A stretch of DNA of 12,295 nt from JBAZJI01 sp964596325 (GTDB lineage: Bacteria > Patescibacteriota > Minisyncoccia > Minisyncoccales > JAGOPM01), in contig CAZQSQ010000026.1 of NCBI GenBank assembly GCA_964596325.1, positions 1 through 12,295 of the forward strand, in the 5' to 3' direction. Shown piece by piece: positions 1-6,733 of the stretch (its first letter is position 1; every line of letters starts with the position of its first letter). The position numbers were made by a program, and so were the translations under genes. A model generated the notes under the pieces. The model worked only from the letters and a program-made list of their open reading frames with translations. It made no database searches and was not told the DNA's origin.

Positions 1-470
1 CCACCTACTTCTACACCAAGTTCCCGCAGTTGGCTTATGTCAGCGCCACTGGCTTAACCGCTAGCCCGTTGACCTCTGGCACCAGCTCTTCTTACGGCCA
101 AGGCACCCTCACCTTCACTGTGACTGCCGTGGGTGGAGATATTTATATCAACACCATTGCGACCACCACTAAAGGTGTGAATGCTACTACTGTTAAGGCT
201 GATGGAGGCACTTCTGGAGCTGGCTCAACCTACAGCTTTGGCTGCCAGGCTGACTACAACAACTATAATGATCAATACATCATTAGAGAGGGAACTACCA
301 AGACTTGTGTTGTCACCTTCAATTCTTATCCCGCTGCCACTGGTTTCTATTATGGCCGCGTGAACAGCATTGTCTGGGATACCACCAATGGCGCCTTCGC
401 CAAGACTATGACTTGGCCGGATATCGCCACCACTTGGAAGACCAGCCAGGTCAACCTTGTTGCTCCGTAA
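1..470 (+). CDS. C-terminal part of a secreted/surface (S-layer-like) protein, 5' truncated
   Basis: The reading frame is open from the window edge (first full codon at 3) to TAA at 468-470, giving 155 residues of the C-terminus. The TTG at 30 is not a credible start because the frame continues upstream of it. The sequence is rich in Thr, Ser, Gly, Ala and Tyr, with alternating short hydrophobic and polar stretches such as TLTFTVTAV and KTCVVTF, as in beta-sandwich extracellular domains. It ends in WKTSQVNLVAP. Two cysteines (fragment residues 81 and 102) could form a disulfide. Codon use differs from the rest of the window: Thr is read almost only by ACC/ACT, and C-ending Asn, Tyr and Phe codons are common, suggesting high expression. 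A strong terminator follows. The overall style resembles the large repeat-containing surface proteins of Patescibacteria, but I recognise no named family. The surface location is inferred, and no signal peptide can be seen because the N-terminus is missing. Confidence 0.7.
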   Translation, partial: TYFYTKFPQLAYVSATGLTASPLTSGTSSSYGQGTLTFTVTAVGGDIYINTIATTTKGVNATTVKADGGTSGAGSTYSFGCQADYNNYNDQYIIREGTTKTCVVTFNSYPAATGFYYGRVNSIVWDTTNGAFAKTMTWPDIATTWKTSQVNLVAP

Positions 471-498
471 TTACCTTAATTAAAAGGGTTATTACTCT

Positions 499-530
499 AA
501 AACCCCCGCCATTTGGCGGGGGTTTTGTTT
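499..530 (+). terminator. Strong intrinsic terminator after the surface protein gene
   Basis: A perfect 12-bp stem (499-510 pairing with 515-526, with a core of CCCCCGCC/GGCGGGGG) has a 4-base loop (511-514). It is followed by a T-rich tract ending near 530. It lies 28 bases after the stop codon and separates the surface protein gene from the promoter at 546. Confidence 0.93.
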
Positions 531-545
531 GTGTATAAAATATGG

Positions 546-581
546 TTGACAGCGTTCTTAGACGGATTATACTTATCAAAT
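546..581 (+). promoter_or_regulatory. Sigma70-type promoter of the AbrB-exporter operon, apparently leaderless
   Basis: A perfect -35 box TTGACA (546-551) is separated by 16 bases from the -10 box TATACT (568-573). The start of transcription would fall near 580-582, where the ATG of the AbrB-type gene begins (582). No Shine-Dalgarno sequence lies before this ATG, so the transcript is predicted to be leaderless or nearly so. A 6-bp inverted repeat, ATACTT (569-574) and AAGTAT (587-592), spans the -10 box, the predicted start point and the start codon, and could be an operator. Confidence 0.75.
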
Positions 582-830
582 ATGAAAAGTATGAATGGAC
601 ATTTTGGACATGCCTTTGGAGTAAGCCCAATGGGGGAGCGCGGGCAAGTAGTAATCCCTAAAAGGATAAGGGAATTGCTCAATCTTAAGACCAAGGAAGA
701 TTTAATTTTTTTCTGCCAAGGCAAGGCGATAATAGCCATGCCGGCGAGCAAGTTTCAGGGTTTAGCTAAAGCCATGATCAATCATACTAAAGATATTGAA
801 AAGATGGTAAAAAGAATGAAAAAGAAATAA
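582..830 (+). CDS. AbrB/MazE/SpoVT-type DNA-binding regulator
   Basis: This 82-residue protein has the swapped-hairpin AbrB signature at residues 18-34 (GERGQVVIPKRIRELLN), followed by a short strand region (LIFFCQGKAIIAMP) and a Lys/Met-rich C-terminal helix. The ATG at 582 was chosen because a consensus promoter ends at 573. Longer versions starting at TTG 513 would begin inside the terminator and are not possible from this promoter. A start at ATG 591 is a weaker alternative. Dimeric AbrB-fold proteins bind AT-rich promoter DNA. The His-containing N-terminus before GERGQ (NGHFGHAFG) is a feature I associate with AbrB-fold regulators found next to transporter genes. It is the first gene of the unit with the exporter genes (6-base gap to the next), so autoregulation and control of the exporter are the natural inference. 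The effector is unknown. Confidence 0.85.
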   Translation: MKSMNGHFGHAFGVSPMGERGQVVIPKRIRELLNLKTKEDLIFFCQGKAIIAMPASKFQGLAKAMINHTKDIEKMVKRMKKK

Positions 831-836
831 AACAAT

Positions 837-2402
837 ATGAATTTCAAATTTTCAAAAAAACAGATAATTATTGGCGTAGTTGCTTTATTAGTGGTAGTGG
901 CTGCGGCTAATAATATTGTTTCTAATAGCAAAAAACTTTCTCAGATGCAGACCGTAAAAGTTGAGCGGGGAAACTTAGAACAGGTTGTCTCAGTAACCGG
1001 CAAAGTTAAACCGGCTAAAAGTATTGCTATGGCTTTTGATCGCGGAGGTCGGGTGCAGGGTATAAGCGTAAAAACCGGCCAAGAAGTAAGAGTCGGTCAG
1101 CTGTTGATAACCCTGGAAAATTCTGAGCTCTTGGCTCAAAAAAAGCAGGCCAAAGCCGCTTTAGATGCTCAGCTAGTGCGTCTAGACGAGCTGAAGCGTG
1201 GCGCCAGAATTGAAGATGTGCAGATTACCCAAAGTCAATATCAAAAAGCCAACTCTGATTTGGATAATACTTATTTGAGTGCACCTTCTACCCTAAAAGC
1301 TGCTTTTGTTGCTTCTGATATCGCTCTTAACCAGACAATCGCTCCGCTTTTCCGGACTTTTAATTATTCGGCTAATGTGGATTATCAGCTCAATTATACT
1401 TATTGCAATTCTAACGCCGGCCGGCAAACCGATAAAAATCGCAAAAGCTTGGACACTGACCTTAATGATTGGGAAAAGGAAATTAATTCTATAGCTATGG
1501 ACAAGAATACCCACGAGCAGCTCGATAGCGCTATTGCCAATTCTGAAGTCCGGCTAAAAAAGTTAATCGGATTTCTAAATGTTATGAGCGAAACTTTGAC
1601 TGTTGACTGTCAGCTAAGCACAGCTGAAGGTACGGCCTTGGATGTGGCACGCCCATTAGTTTCTGGTGCTATTACGAGTCTCAACACTCAATTAACTACG
1701 GTTATCTCTTTGCATAATTCCATCGATGCTTATAAGAAAACTCTTGATATCGCACAAAGTCAATTAGCTTATAAGAAGGCCCCCGCTACTCAAGACCAAA
1801 TAGGATATCAGCAAGCTTTAATAGATCAGGCTCAGGCCAGTTTAGATTTAATTGATGCTCAGCTTTCTAAAACTTATTTATTTGCTCCGATAAACGGGAT
1901 TATTTCTGCTATTGATACTGAGATGGGTGAGAATGTTAATGCGGGCAAAAGTTATATCTCTATAATGTCCAACGATCCTTATCAGATTGAAGCTAATATC
2001 AGTGAAAATGATATTGCTAAGATTGCTATTGGTAGTCGCTGCATTCTTACCTTTGATGCTCTGGGCACAAATAGAAAATTTGAAGCTACTGTTGCCTTGA
2101 TAGATCCGGCCGAAACAGTAATTGATGGTGTTTCTTCTTACAAAACAACCTTCGCGCTTAATGAGCCGAATAATGAAATTAAGTCTGGTATGACGGCTAA
2201 TATCGACATTGTGACGGCTGTCAAAGAAAGCGTCCTTTATATTCCCAATAGGAGCCTTATAAAAGGAGAAAAAATTCAGGCAAAGGTTTTACAAAGTGGC
2301 AAAACCAATCTCGTAGAGGTTAAAACTGGAATCAAGGATATTAATGGTAATATCGAAATTGTGTCAGGATTAAATGAAGGCGATATAATCGTTTCCCAAT
2401 AA
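837..2402 (+). CDS. HlyD/MacA-family periplasmic-adaptor-like protein of an ABC exporter
   Basis: This 521-residue protein starts with a short basic segment and one membrane helix (about residues 10-27). A first half-lipoyl segment follows (about 62-97, containing GGRVQGISVKTGQEVRVGQ), then a long helical hairpin (about 98-344) and the second half-lipoyl segment (from about 345, TYLFAPINGIISAIDTEMGE). Beta-barrel and membrane-proximal strands (IKSGMTANIDI, VLYIPNRSL, SGLNEGDIIV) end the protein. This is the MacA/HlyD order. The hairpin is longer than in MacA and contains an extra region (about 145-300) with two cysteines, C190 and C258. It is followed by a MacB-type ATPase and permease with gaps of 5 and 1 bases, so the three should form one complex. 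No TolC-like gene is present, in line with a monoderm envelope where such adaptors assist export across the cytoplasmic membrane and wall. No Shine-Dalgarno precedes the ATG. The substrate is unknown. Confidence 0.88.
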   Translation: MNFKFSKKQIIIGVVALLVVVAAANNIVSNSKKLSQMQTVKVERGNLEQVVSVTGKVKPAKSIAMAFDRGGRVQGISVKTGQEVRVGQLLITLENSELLAQKKQAKAALDAQLVRLDELKRGARIEDVQITQSQYQKANSDLDNTYLSAPSTLKAAFVASDIALNQTIAPLFRTFNYSANVDYQLNYTYCNSNAGRQTDKNRKSLDTDLNDWEKEINSIAMDKNTHEQLDSAIANSEVRLKKLIGFLNVMSETLTVDCQLSTAEGTALDVARPLVSGAITSLNTQLTTVISLHNSIDAYKKTLDIAQSQLAYKKAPATQDQIGYQQALIDQAQASLDLIDAQLSKTYLFAPINGIISAIDTEMGENVNAGKSYISIMSNDPYQIEANISENDIAKIAIGSRCILTFDALGTNRKFEATVALIDPAETVIDGVSSYKTTFALNEPNNEIKSGMTANIDIVTAVKESVLYIPNRSLIKGEKIQAKVLQSGKTNLVEVKTGIKDINGNIEIVSGLNEGDIIVSQ

Positions 2403-2407
2403 CGACT

Positions 2408-3130
2408 ATGGCTTTAATCGAGGTAAAAAATTTACGGATGGAATATTGTTCCAACGAAGGGGAACCGACTATTGCTTTGGATGGCGTTGATTTTAAGATT
2501 GAAAGAGGTGAATTCGTTTCTATTATGGGTCCTTCAGGTTCTGGCAAATCAACTTTGTTGCATATTTTGGGAATGCTAGACCGCCAAACTGAAGGCAAAT
2601 ACTTTTTTGATGGGCGGGATAGTCAAGACTATAGCCAGGACGAATTAGCTTCTATCCGCAATCAGAAAATGGGATTTGTATTTCAAGCCTTTAATCTTTT
2701 GGCGCGCACCAGCGTTTTGGAGAATGTCAAATTGCCATTGCTTTATTCTAAAATTAATGAAAGGGATTGGGATAAATTGGCCCTTTGGGCTGTTAAAAAA
2801 GTCGGTTTGGAGCATCGTATCAACCACCAGCCCAGCCAGCTTTCTGGAGGCGAGAAGCAGCGCGCGGCTATTGCCCGGGCCCTGATAAATAATCCTGATG
2901 TTATTTTTGCCGATGAGCCTACTGGGAATCTTGATTCCAAATCCGGTATTATTGTTATGGATACCTTGTTGCACTTGAACGAGAAGGAAAAAAAGACGAT
3001 TATTTTAATTACCCATGAACATAGCACTGCTCAATTTGCTCAAAGAATCATCCATATCAGAGACGGAAAAGTCGAAAAAGACGAACAGGTCAAAGAAAGA
3101 GCAATAAACATTAATGGTCACCTAAAATAA
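2408..3130 (+). CDS. MacB/LolD-type ABC transporter ATP-binding protein
   Basis: This 240-residue protein is a complete nucleotide-binding domain. It has Walker A GPSGSGKS (41-48), Q-loop FVFQAFNLL (90-98), signature LSGGEKQR (145-152), Walker B VIFADEP (165-171) with the D-loop GNLD (173-176), and the H-loop histidine in ITHEH. The length and motif spacing match the MacB/LolD/FtsE-like class, where the ATPase drives mechanotransmission by a permease with a large extracytoplasmic domain rather than direct transmembrane transport. It sits 5 bases after the adaptor gene and 1 base before the permease gene, which implies co-translation. All catalytic motifs are intact. The C-terminus has a short charged extension (KVEKDEQVKER). 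No Shine-Dalgarno precedes the ATG. Confidence 0.95.
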   Translation: MALIEVKNLRMEYCSNEGEPTIALDGVDFKIERGEFVSIMGPSGSGKSTLLHILGMLDRQTEGKYFFDGRDSQDYSQDELASIRNQKMGFVFQAFNLLARTSVLENVKLPLLYSKINERDWDKLALWAVKKVGLEHRINHQPSQLSGGEKQRAAIARALINNPDVIFADEPTGNLDSKSGIIVMDTLLHLNEKEKKTIILITHEHSTAQFAQRIIHIRDGKVEKDEQVKERAININGHLK

Positions 3131-3131
3131 T

Positions 3132-4373
3132 ATGAAGTCACTTTATTCTTTCCGGACAGCTTTGATTGGGCTTAAAACAAATAGAACAAGGTCTTTTTTG
3201 ACGATTTTAGGTATCGTAATCGGAATCACGGCTATTATGATGGTGATGTCTTTGGGTGCAGGTGCACAGAATTTGATTTTAGGACAAATCAGTTCTTTGG
3301 GATCAAATTTAGTTTTTGTTTTGCCAGGGAAGGAAGTTTCGGGCGCCGGTATGCCCATGGATGCTTTGTATTCCGATGCCTTAAAAAATAAGGATTTGGA
3401 ACAAATTCAAAAGAAGAGTAATGTGCCACATTTGAAGTCTGCCATGCCCATTGTTTTTTCTAGCGAGGTAGTTACTCGAGGCTCAGACAGTTATCGTTAT
3501 ACGATCTATGGAGTGACAGAGCTGATGAAGGATTTATATCAAATCGAAATGCAATCGGGTGATTTTATTACAGCTAGTGATGTTAGCTCGCTAAATAATT
3601 CTGCGGTCATTGGCAAGCGTGTGGCTGAGAAACTATTCCCTGACAATAACGCGGTTGGGGAGAAAATCAGGGTTAAGGATAGATCTTTTAGGGTAGCTGG
3701 GGTTATGAAGGAAAAAGGCCAAGGCTCCATGGCCAATTTCGACGATGCTATTATTATTCCCTACAATGTTTTGCAACGTGACTTGATGGGGATCAAATAC
3801 TTTCAGCGCTTGGTGGTGGAAGTGGATAATGAAAAAAATATTGATGCTACGGTTCGGGATGTCCGTGATACTATTCGTGATTCACACAATATTACCGATC
3901 CGGATAAGGATGACTTCCACGTTAATACTTCAGCCGATATCGCCAAGGCTGCGGGTACGGTTTTGGGAACTTTAACTATTTTTTTAGCCGCCGTAGCCGC
4001 TATTTCTTTATTGGTGGGTGGGGTGGGCATTATGAACATTGTTCTTGTTTCTGTAACTGAACGCACGCGTGAAATTGGTTTGCGCAAAGCTTTAGGAGCG
4101 ACCTCTAATGAAATTTTGATGCAATTCTTGATTGAGTCTATGCTCTTGACTTCGAGCGGGGGAATAGTTGGTATAACTTTAGGAACCCTTTTATCATTTG
4201 CGGCAGCCACTATTATCACTAAAGTTGCCGGATTAAATTGGCCGTTTTCGTTTCCTTGGCAGGCCGCCCTACTTGGTTTTGCGGTTTCGGCTGGAATTGG
4301 TTTAGTTTTTGGTCTCTATCCGGCCAAGAAGGCGGCCGATTTGAGTCCAATAGAAGCTTTGCGTTACGAATAA
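3132..4373 (+). CDS. MacB/FtsX-type ABC transporter permease
   Basis: This 413-residue protein has the four-helix MacB topology. Helix 1 lies at about residues 18-45 within TRSFLTILGIVIGITAIMMV, followed by the conserved GAGAQNLILGQISSLGSNL. A large extracytoplasmic MacB core domain runs from about 50 to 275. The C-terminal FtsX domain has three more helices (about 278-308, 332-362 and 375-398), including the coupling segment TERTREIGLRKALGAT between helices 2 and 3. It ends with the family-typical YPAKKAADLSPIEALRYE. Two copies would pair with two ATPase subunits and the HlyD-type adaptor. In the family such complexes export antibiotics, peptides or lipoproteins, and nothing here identifies the cargo. 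It is the last gene of the operon, with a terminator beginning 7 bases after the stop. It appears full length and intact. Confidence 0.95.
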   Translation: MKSLYSFRTALIGLKTNRTRSFLTILGIVIGITAIMMVMSLGAGAQNLILGQISSLGSNLVFVLPGKEVSGAGMPMDALYSDALKNKDLEQIQKKSNVPHLKSAMPIVFSSEVVTRGSDSYRYTIYGVTELMKDLYQIEMQSGDFITASDVSSLNNSAVIGKRVAEKLFPDNNAVGEKIRVKDRSFRVAGVMKEKGQGSMANFDDAIIIPYNVLQRDLMGIKYFQRLVVEVDNEKNIDATVRDVRDTIRDSHNITDPDKDDFHVNTSADIAKAAGTVLGTLTIFLAAVAAISLLVGGVGIMNIVLVSVTERTREIGLRKALGATSNEILMQFLIESMLLTSSGGIVGITLGTLLSFAAATIITKVAGLNWPFSFPWQAALLGFAVSAGIGLVFGLYPAKKAADLSPIEALRYE

Positions 4374-4379
4374 ACAAGT

Positions 4380-4408
4380 AGCGGGTTTAATAACCCGCTT
4401 TTTTGTTT
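4380..4408 (+). terminator. Intrinsic terminator of the exporter operon
   Basis: The 8-bp stem AGCGGGTT (4380-4387) pairs with AACCCGCT (4392-4399) across a 4-base loop, followed by a run of T (4399-4404) and TGTTTT. It begins 7 bases after the permease stop and ends the AbrB-adaptor-ATPase-permease unit. Confidence 0.9.
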
Positions 4409-4435
4409 TATAATTAGTCAATTATCAATTAAAAT
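4409..4435 (+). promoter_or_regulatory. Probable promoter of the half-size MFS gene
   Basis: A perfect -10 box TATAAT (4409-4414) directly follows the terminator T tract. Its -35 region would overlap the terminator stem and has no good match. Transcription would start near 4421, giving an AT-only leader of about 15 bases with no Shine-Dalgarno sequence before the ATG at 4436. The call rests on the -10 box alone. Confidence 0.4.
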
Positions 4436-5131
4436 ATGGCGACTCAAATTAAAATTAATCCAATTATCAAAACCCTTTTACTTTCTGATATATTTTTTTA
4501 TATCGGTTGGGGTCTAGTTCAGCCATTGATGGCTCTTTTTATCATTAAAAATATCCAAAATGGCGATGCGGTTTCTGTGGGGTGGTCAACCGCCATTTAC
4601 TGGTTGACCTTTTCAGTTTTGCGCGTGCCCTTTGGTTTATTTTTAGATAATAAGGAAGGGGAAAAGGATGATTATTTTTTCTTGACCTTTGGATTATTAT
4701 TAGCTGCTTTAGTCGCCTTTGGTTTTATTTTTGCCAACAGGATTTGGCATTTATATTTGCTGCAATTTTTCCATGGCTTGGGTATGGCTATGTCTTTGGC
4801 CGGTTGGTCGGCTATTTTTCAACGTCACCTCGATCCCAAACTCGAATCAACGGAGTTTGGGATTTCTAGCTCATCGGTCGCCTTGGTTACGGCCTTAAGT
4901 GCAGTTCTAGGGGGATGGATCTTGGAAAAAACCGGAAGTTTTGTTTCAGTTTTTGCTGTAGTGGGTCTTTTTGGTATGGCAGGCGTGGCCGTGCTTTTAT
5001 TAATTGCTAATGAGTTCAAGGGGGATTTTCGGCCCGAACAATATTTATTGCTTTTATTTAAGAGGGAAACTTGGCAAAAGTTTCTGGAAAAGAGTTCTCT
5101 TATTCGAGAAAAGGTTGACCACATGTCTTAA
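4436..5131 (+). CDS. Half-size (six-helix) major facilitator superfamily protein
   Basis: This 231-residue membrane protein has six predicted helices (about residues 13-37, 46-70, 80-101, 104-126, 142-163 and 169-191), about half the usual 12-helix MFS length. The loop between helices 2 and 3 (GLFLDNKEGEKDD) is a degenerate MFS motif A (normally GxLxDRxGRR). The segment around helix 4 (FFHGLGMAMSLAGWSAIFQR) and helix 5 (the region containing SAVLGGWILE) match the N-terminal half of MFS drug or sugar transporters. After helix 6 comes a 40-residue polar, partly amphipathic tail (residues 192-231). The gene ends cleanly, with its own terminator 22 bases downstream and the next gene 81 bases away, so there is no room for a decayed second half. 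It may act as a homodimer or be an accessory membrane protein. The substrate is unknown. Confidence 0.82.
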   Translation: MATQIKINPIIKTLLLSDIFFYIGWGLVQPLMALFIIKNIQNGDAVSVGWSTAIYWLTFSVLRVPFGLFLDNKEGEKDDYFFLTFGLLLAALVAFGFIFANRIWHLYLLQFFHGLGMAMSLAGWSAIFQRHLDPKLESTEFGISSSSVALVTALSAVLGGWILEKTGSFVSVFAVVGLFGMAGVAVLLLIANEFKGDFRPEQYLLLLFKRETWQKFLEKSSLIREKVDHMS

Positions 5132-5153
5132 ATGCTTGAAGCTTATTGGGAAT

Positions 5154-5177
5154 AGCCCCTATTAAGGGGCTTTTTCG
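5154..5177 (+). terminator. Intrinsic terminator after the MFS gene
   Basis: The 7-bp stem AGCCCCT (5154-5160) pairs with AGGGGCT (5165-5171) across the loop ATTA, followed by TTTTT (5171-5175). It lies 22 bases after the MFS stop and just before the next promoter. Confidence 0.88.
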
Positions 5178-5178
5178 T

Positions 5179-5212
5179 TTGATTTTTATTTTTCCCATGG
5201 TAATATTGCTTA
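5179..5212 (+). promoter_or_regulatory. Extended -10 promoter of the peptidase gene, predicted leaderless
   Basis: The -35 box TTGATT (5179-5184) is 16 bases from the -10 box TAATAT (5201-5206), which is preceded by the extended -10 element TG (5198-5199, then one base). The start of transcription would be near 5212-5214, exactly at the ATG at 5213. Only 6 bases separate the -10 box from the ATG, so no ribosome binding site can exist on the transcript. Confidence 0.65.
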
Positions 5213-6661
5213 ATGGCAAATAGGCGATTTGTTAAATTTTTGATTGTGTCGGTGATTTTTTTGACCCTCTCTGGTCGAGTTTTTGCCAGTTCGCTTAAAT
5301 TTAATATCGATCCCGGTTATGATGCTTTTAAGCGTTCGACGATAAGCACGAATCTTTCCCGGGTTTCTGGGCGTGCATATTTTTATATCGATAGTAATTT
5401 TTGGTCAAAACTCAATGATATCGAAAGGACGAGAATTCATTCTGCACTCTCTGATTTAGCCCAAGAATATGATGCGCATATTTACCCAAAGATTACTGAA
5501 TTTTACGGTAGCGAATGGAATCCCGGCATAGATAAGGATCCTAAAGTTTATTTCGTTTTTCACGAAATGAGCAATAATACGGCTGGATATTTTCGGGAAA
5601 AGGACCAGTACGATAGATTACAAGTGCCTAATTCCAATCAGAAGGAGGTGGTTTTCTTAAATGCAGAATATTTACTTTCTCCTAATATTAAGAGTTATTT
5701 AGCTCACGAATTTACCCATTTGGCGATTTTTAATCGGAAAACTCGGATTAATGGCAATGGGGAAGAGGTATGGGTCCAGGAATTATTGGCGGAATATACT
5801 CCGACTCTTTTGGGTTATAACGAAGTTCCCACTGATAATACTTACCTAGAAAAAAGAGTAAGAAAATTTACAGAGGATTCTGGCAAATCGATAGTGGATT
5901 GGCAGAATGATGCAGCTGGCTATGCTGCTGGTTCTATTTTTATCCATTACGCCGTTGATCAATATGGTCCGGGCTTACTTAAGGCGCTTTATCGTTCACC
6001 TTATACTGGGATAAGTGGTTTTAATGACGCCTTACGCACGGTAGGGGCCAAAGAAAATTTCCAAGAGGTGTTTAATAATTGGACTATAGCAAATTTCCTC
6101 AATGATTGCTCTTTGAGTAGTAGTTTTTGTTACAAGAATGCTATTTTGAAGAAAATGAGGGTAGTTCCTATGGTTAATTTTTTGCCCACTAAAGGGGAGA
6201 GTAAATTTTATTTTTCCGATACAATGCCTAATTGGTCGGCTAAATGGTATAAAATCGTGGGAGGGATTGGCAATTTAAGGATTGAATTTTCCGGAAATTC
6301 TTCTGACAAGTTCGTGGTTCCTTACATTTTACAGTCAAAAGATGGTAAAAATAAGATTGGATATATCGACTTAGCGAATAAGAATAAGGGGTATTTATCA
6401 TTTGAGAGCTTTGTTAGGGATAATAATTGGTTAGTGTTTATTCCCTCGGCTCAGAATATGCAAAACAAGGCAGTTGGTGAATATGAATTTAATTGGTCGG
6501 TTTATTTTACTAAGTCGGTCCCGGCAAACAGCAGTCAAACGGAAAATAAAGCTAGTCAAAACGAAAAGCCCAACAATAGTACTAATATTGCTGCAACCAC
6601 TGAGAGGTTAAAACTTCTACTTGAAATATTACGATTATTATTGAGCCTGAAGACTAGATAA
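5213..6661 (+). CDS. Secreted gluzincin-like metallopeptidase (HExxH, possibly M30-like)
   Basis: This 482-residue protein begins with a clear signal peptide: basic MANRR, a hydrophobic core (about 8-20), and likely cleavage after VFA (residue 25). The zinc motif is HEFTH (165-169). Downstream, WVQELLAEY (187-195) supplies the glutamate expected as third zinc ligand, probably E190 or E194. A region before it (VYFVFHEM, 112-119, then AGYF, 124-127) and the strand VVFLNAEYL (146-154) resemble the layout I associate with hyicolysin-like (M30) and related gluzincins. The family label is tentative, but a zinc metallopeptidase fold is well supported. After the catalytic domain there is a beta-rich region (about 325-430), a polar linker (about 433-463), and a final leucine-rich basic helix (LKLLLEILRLLLSLKTR) that may anchor the protein to the membrane. 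The gene is monocistronic, with its own promoter. Likely roles are surface protein processing or attack on neighbouring cells, both inferred. Confidence 0.8.
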   Translation: MANRRFVKFLIVSVIFLTLSGRVFASSLKFNIDPGYDAFKRSTISTNLSRVSGRAYFYIDSNFWSKLNDIERTRIHSALSDLAQEYDAHIYPKITEFYGSEWNPGIDKDPKVYFVFHEMSNNTAGYFREKDQYDRLQVPNSNQKEVVFLNAEYLLSPNIKSYLAHEFTHLAIFNRKTRINGNGEEVWVQELLAEYTPTLLGYNEVPTDNTYLEKRVRKFTEDSGKSIVDWQNDAAGYAAGSIFIHYAVDQYGPGLLKALYRSPYTGISGFNDALRTVGAKENFQEVFNNWTIANFLNDCSLSSSFCYKNAILKKMRVVPMVNFLPTKGESKFYFSDTMPNWSAKWYKIVGGIGNLRIEFSGNSSDKFVVPYILQSKDGKNKIGYIDLANKNKGYLSFESFVRDNNWLVFIPSAQNMQNKAVGEYEFNWSVYFTKSVPANSSQTENKASQNEKPNNSTNIAATTERLKLLLEILRLLLSLKTR

Positions 6662-6696
6662 TCAGTAATAGTTTTGTTGGAGAGAGGGTAGAAATA

Positions 6697-6733
6697 TTGA
6701 CGAATTTAAGATTTGATGTATAATATTGAAAGT
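6697..6733 (+). promoter_or_regulatory. Promoter of the polysaccharide operon, sets the epimerase start
   Basis: The -35 box TTGACG (6697-6702) is followed, after 16 bases, by a perfect -10 box TATAAT (6719-6724). Transcription should begin near 6731-6734, next to the ATG at 6734. The in-frame ATG at 6716 and TTG at 6713 lie at or just before the -10 box and cannot be translated from this promoter, so 6734 is the supported start. The mRNA would be leaderless or have at most a few leader bases. Confidence 0.75.

Noticed and set aside
513..581. N-terminal extension of the AbrB-type protein from a TTG at 513
   Set aside because: It begins in the terminator loop and crosses a consensus promoter; AbrB-fold proteins are short and the ATG at 582 fits the predicted transcript start.
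2645..2974. Minus-strand frame opposite the ATPase gene
   Set aside because: Antisense shadow of conserved ABC motifs; no promoter or protein family features.
3803..4219. 138-codon open frame on the minus strand
   Set aside because: It lies wholly inside the well-conserved permease gene, has no recognisable motifs, and is a shadow of the plus-strand codons.
4436..5131. MFS gene as a pseudogene remnant
   Set aside because: The frame is intact, ends before its own terminator, and no second-half sequence remains in the 81 bases to the next gene.
5642..5699. Perfect Shine-Dalgarno-like AAGGAGGTG followed by an ATG at 5661, possible internal gene start
   Set aside because: The ATG is out of frame with the peptidase and opens only 13 codons before a stop; there is no sign of a real small protein.
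5580..6660. CRISPR array or tandem repeat DNA anywhere in the window
   Set aside because: No regularly spaced repeats of 20 or more bases were seen on reading; only short chance repeats occur.
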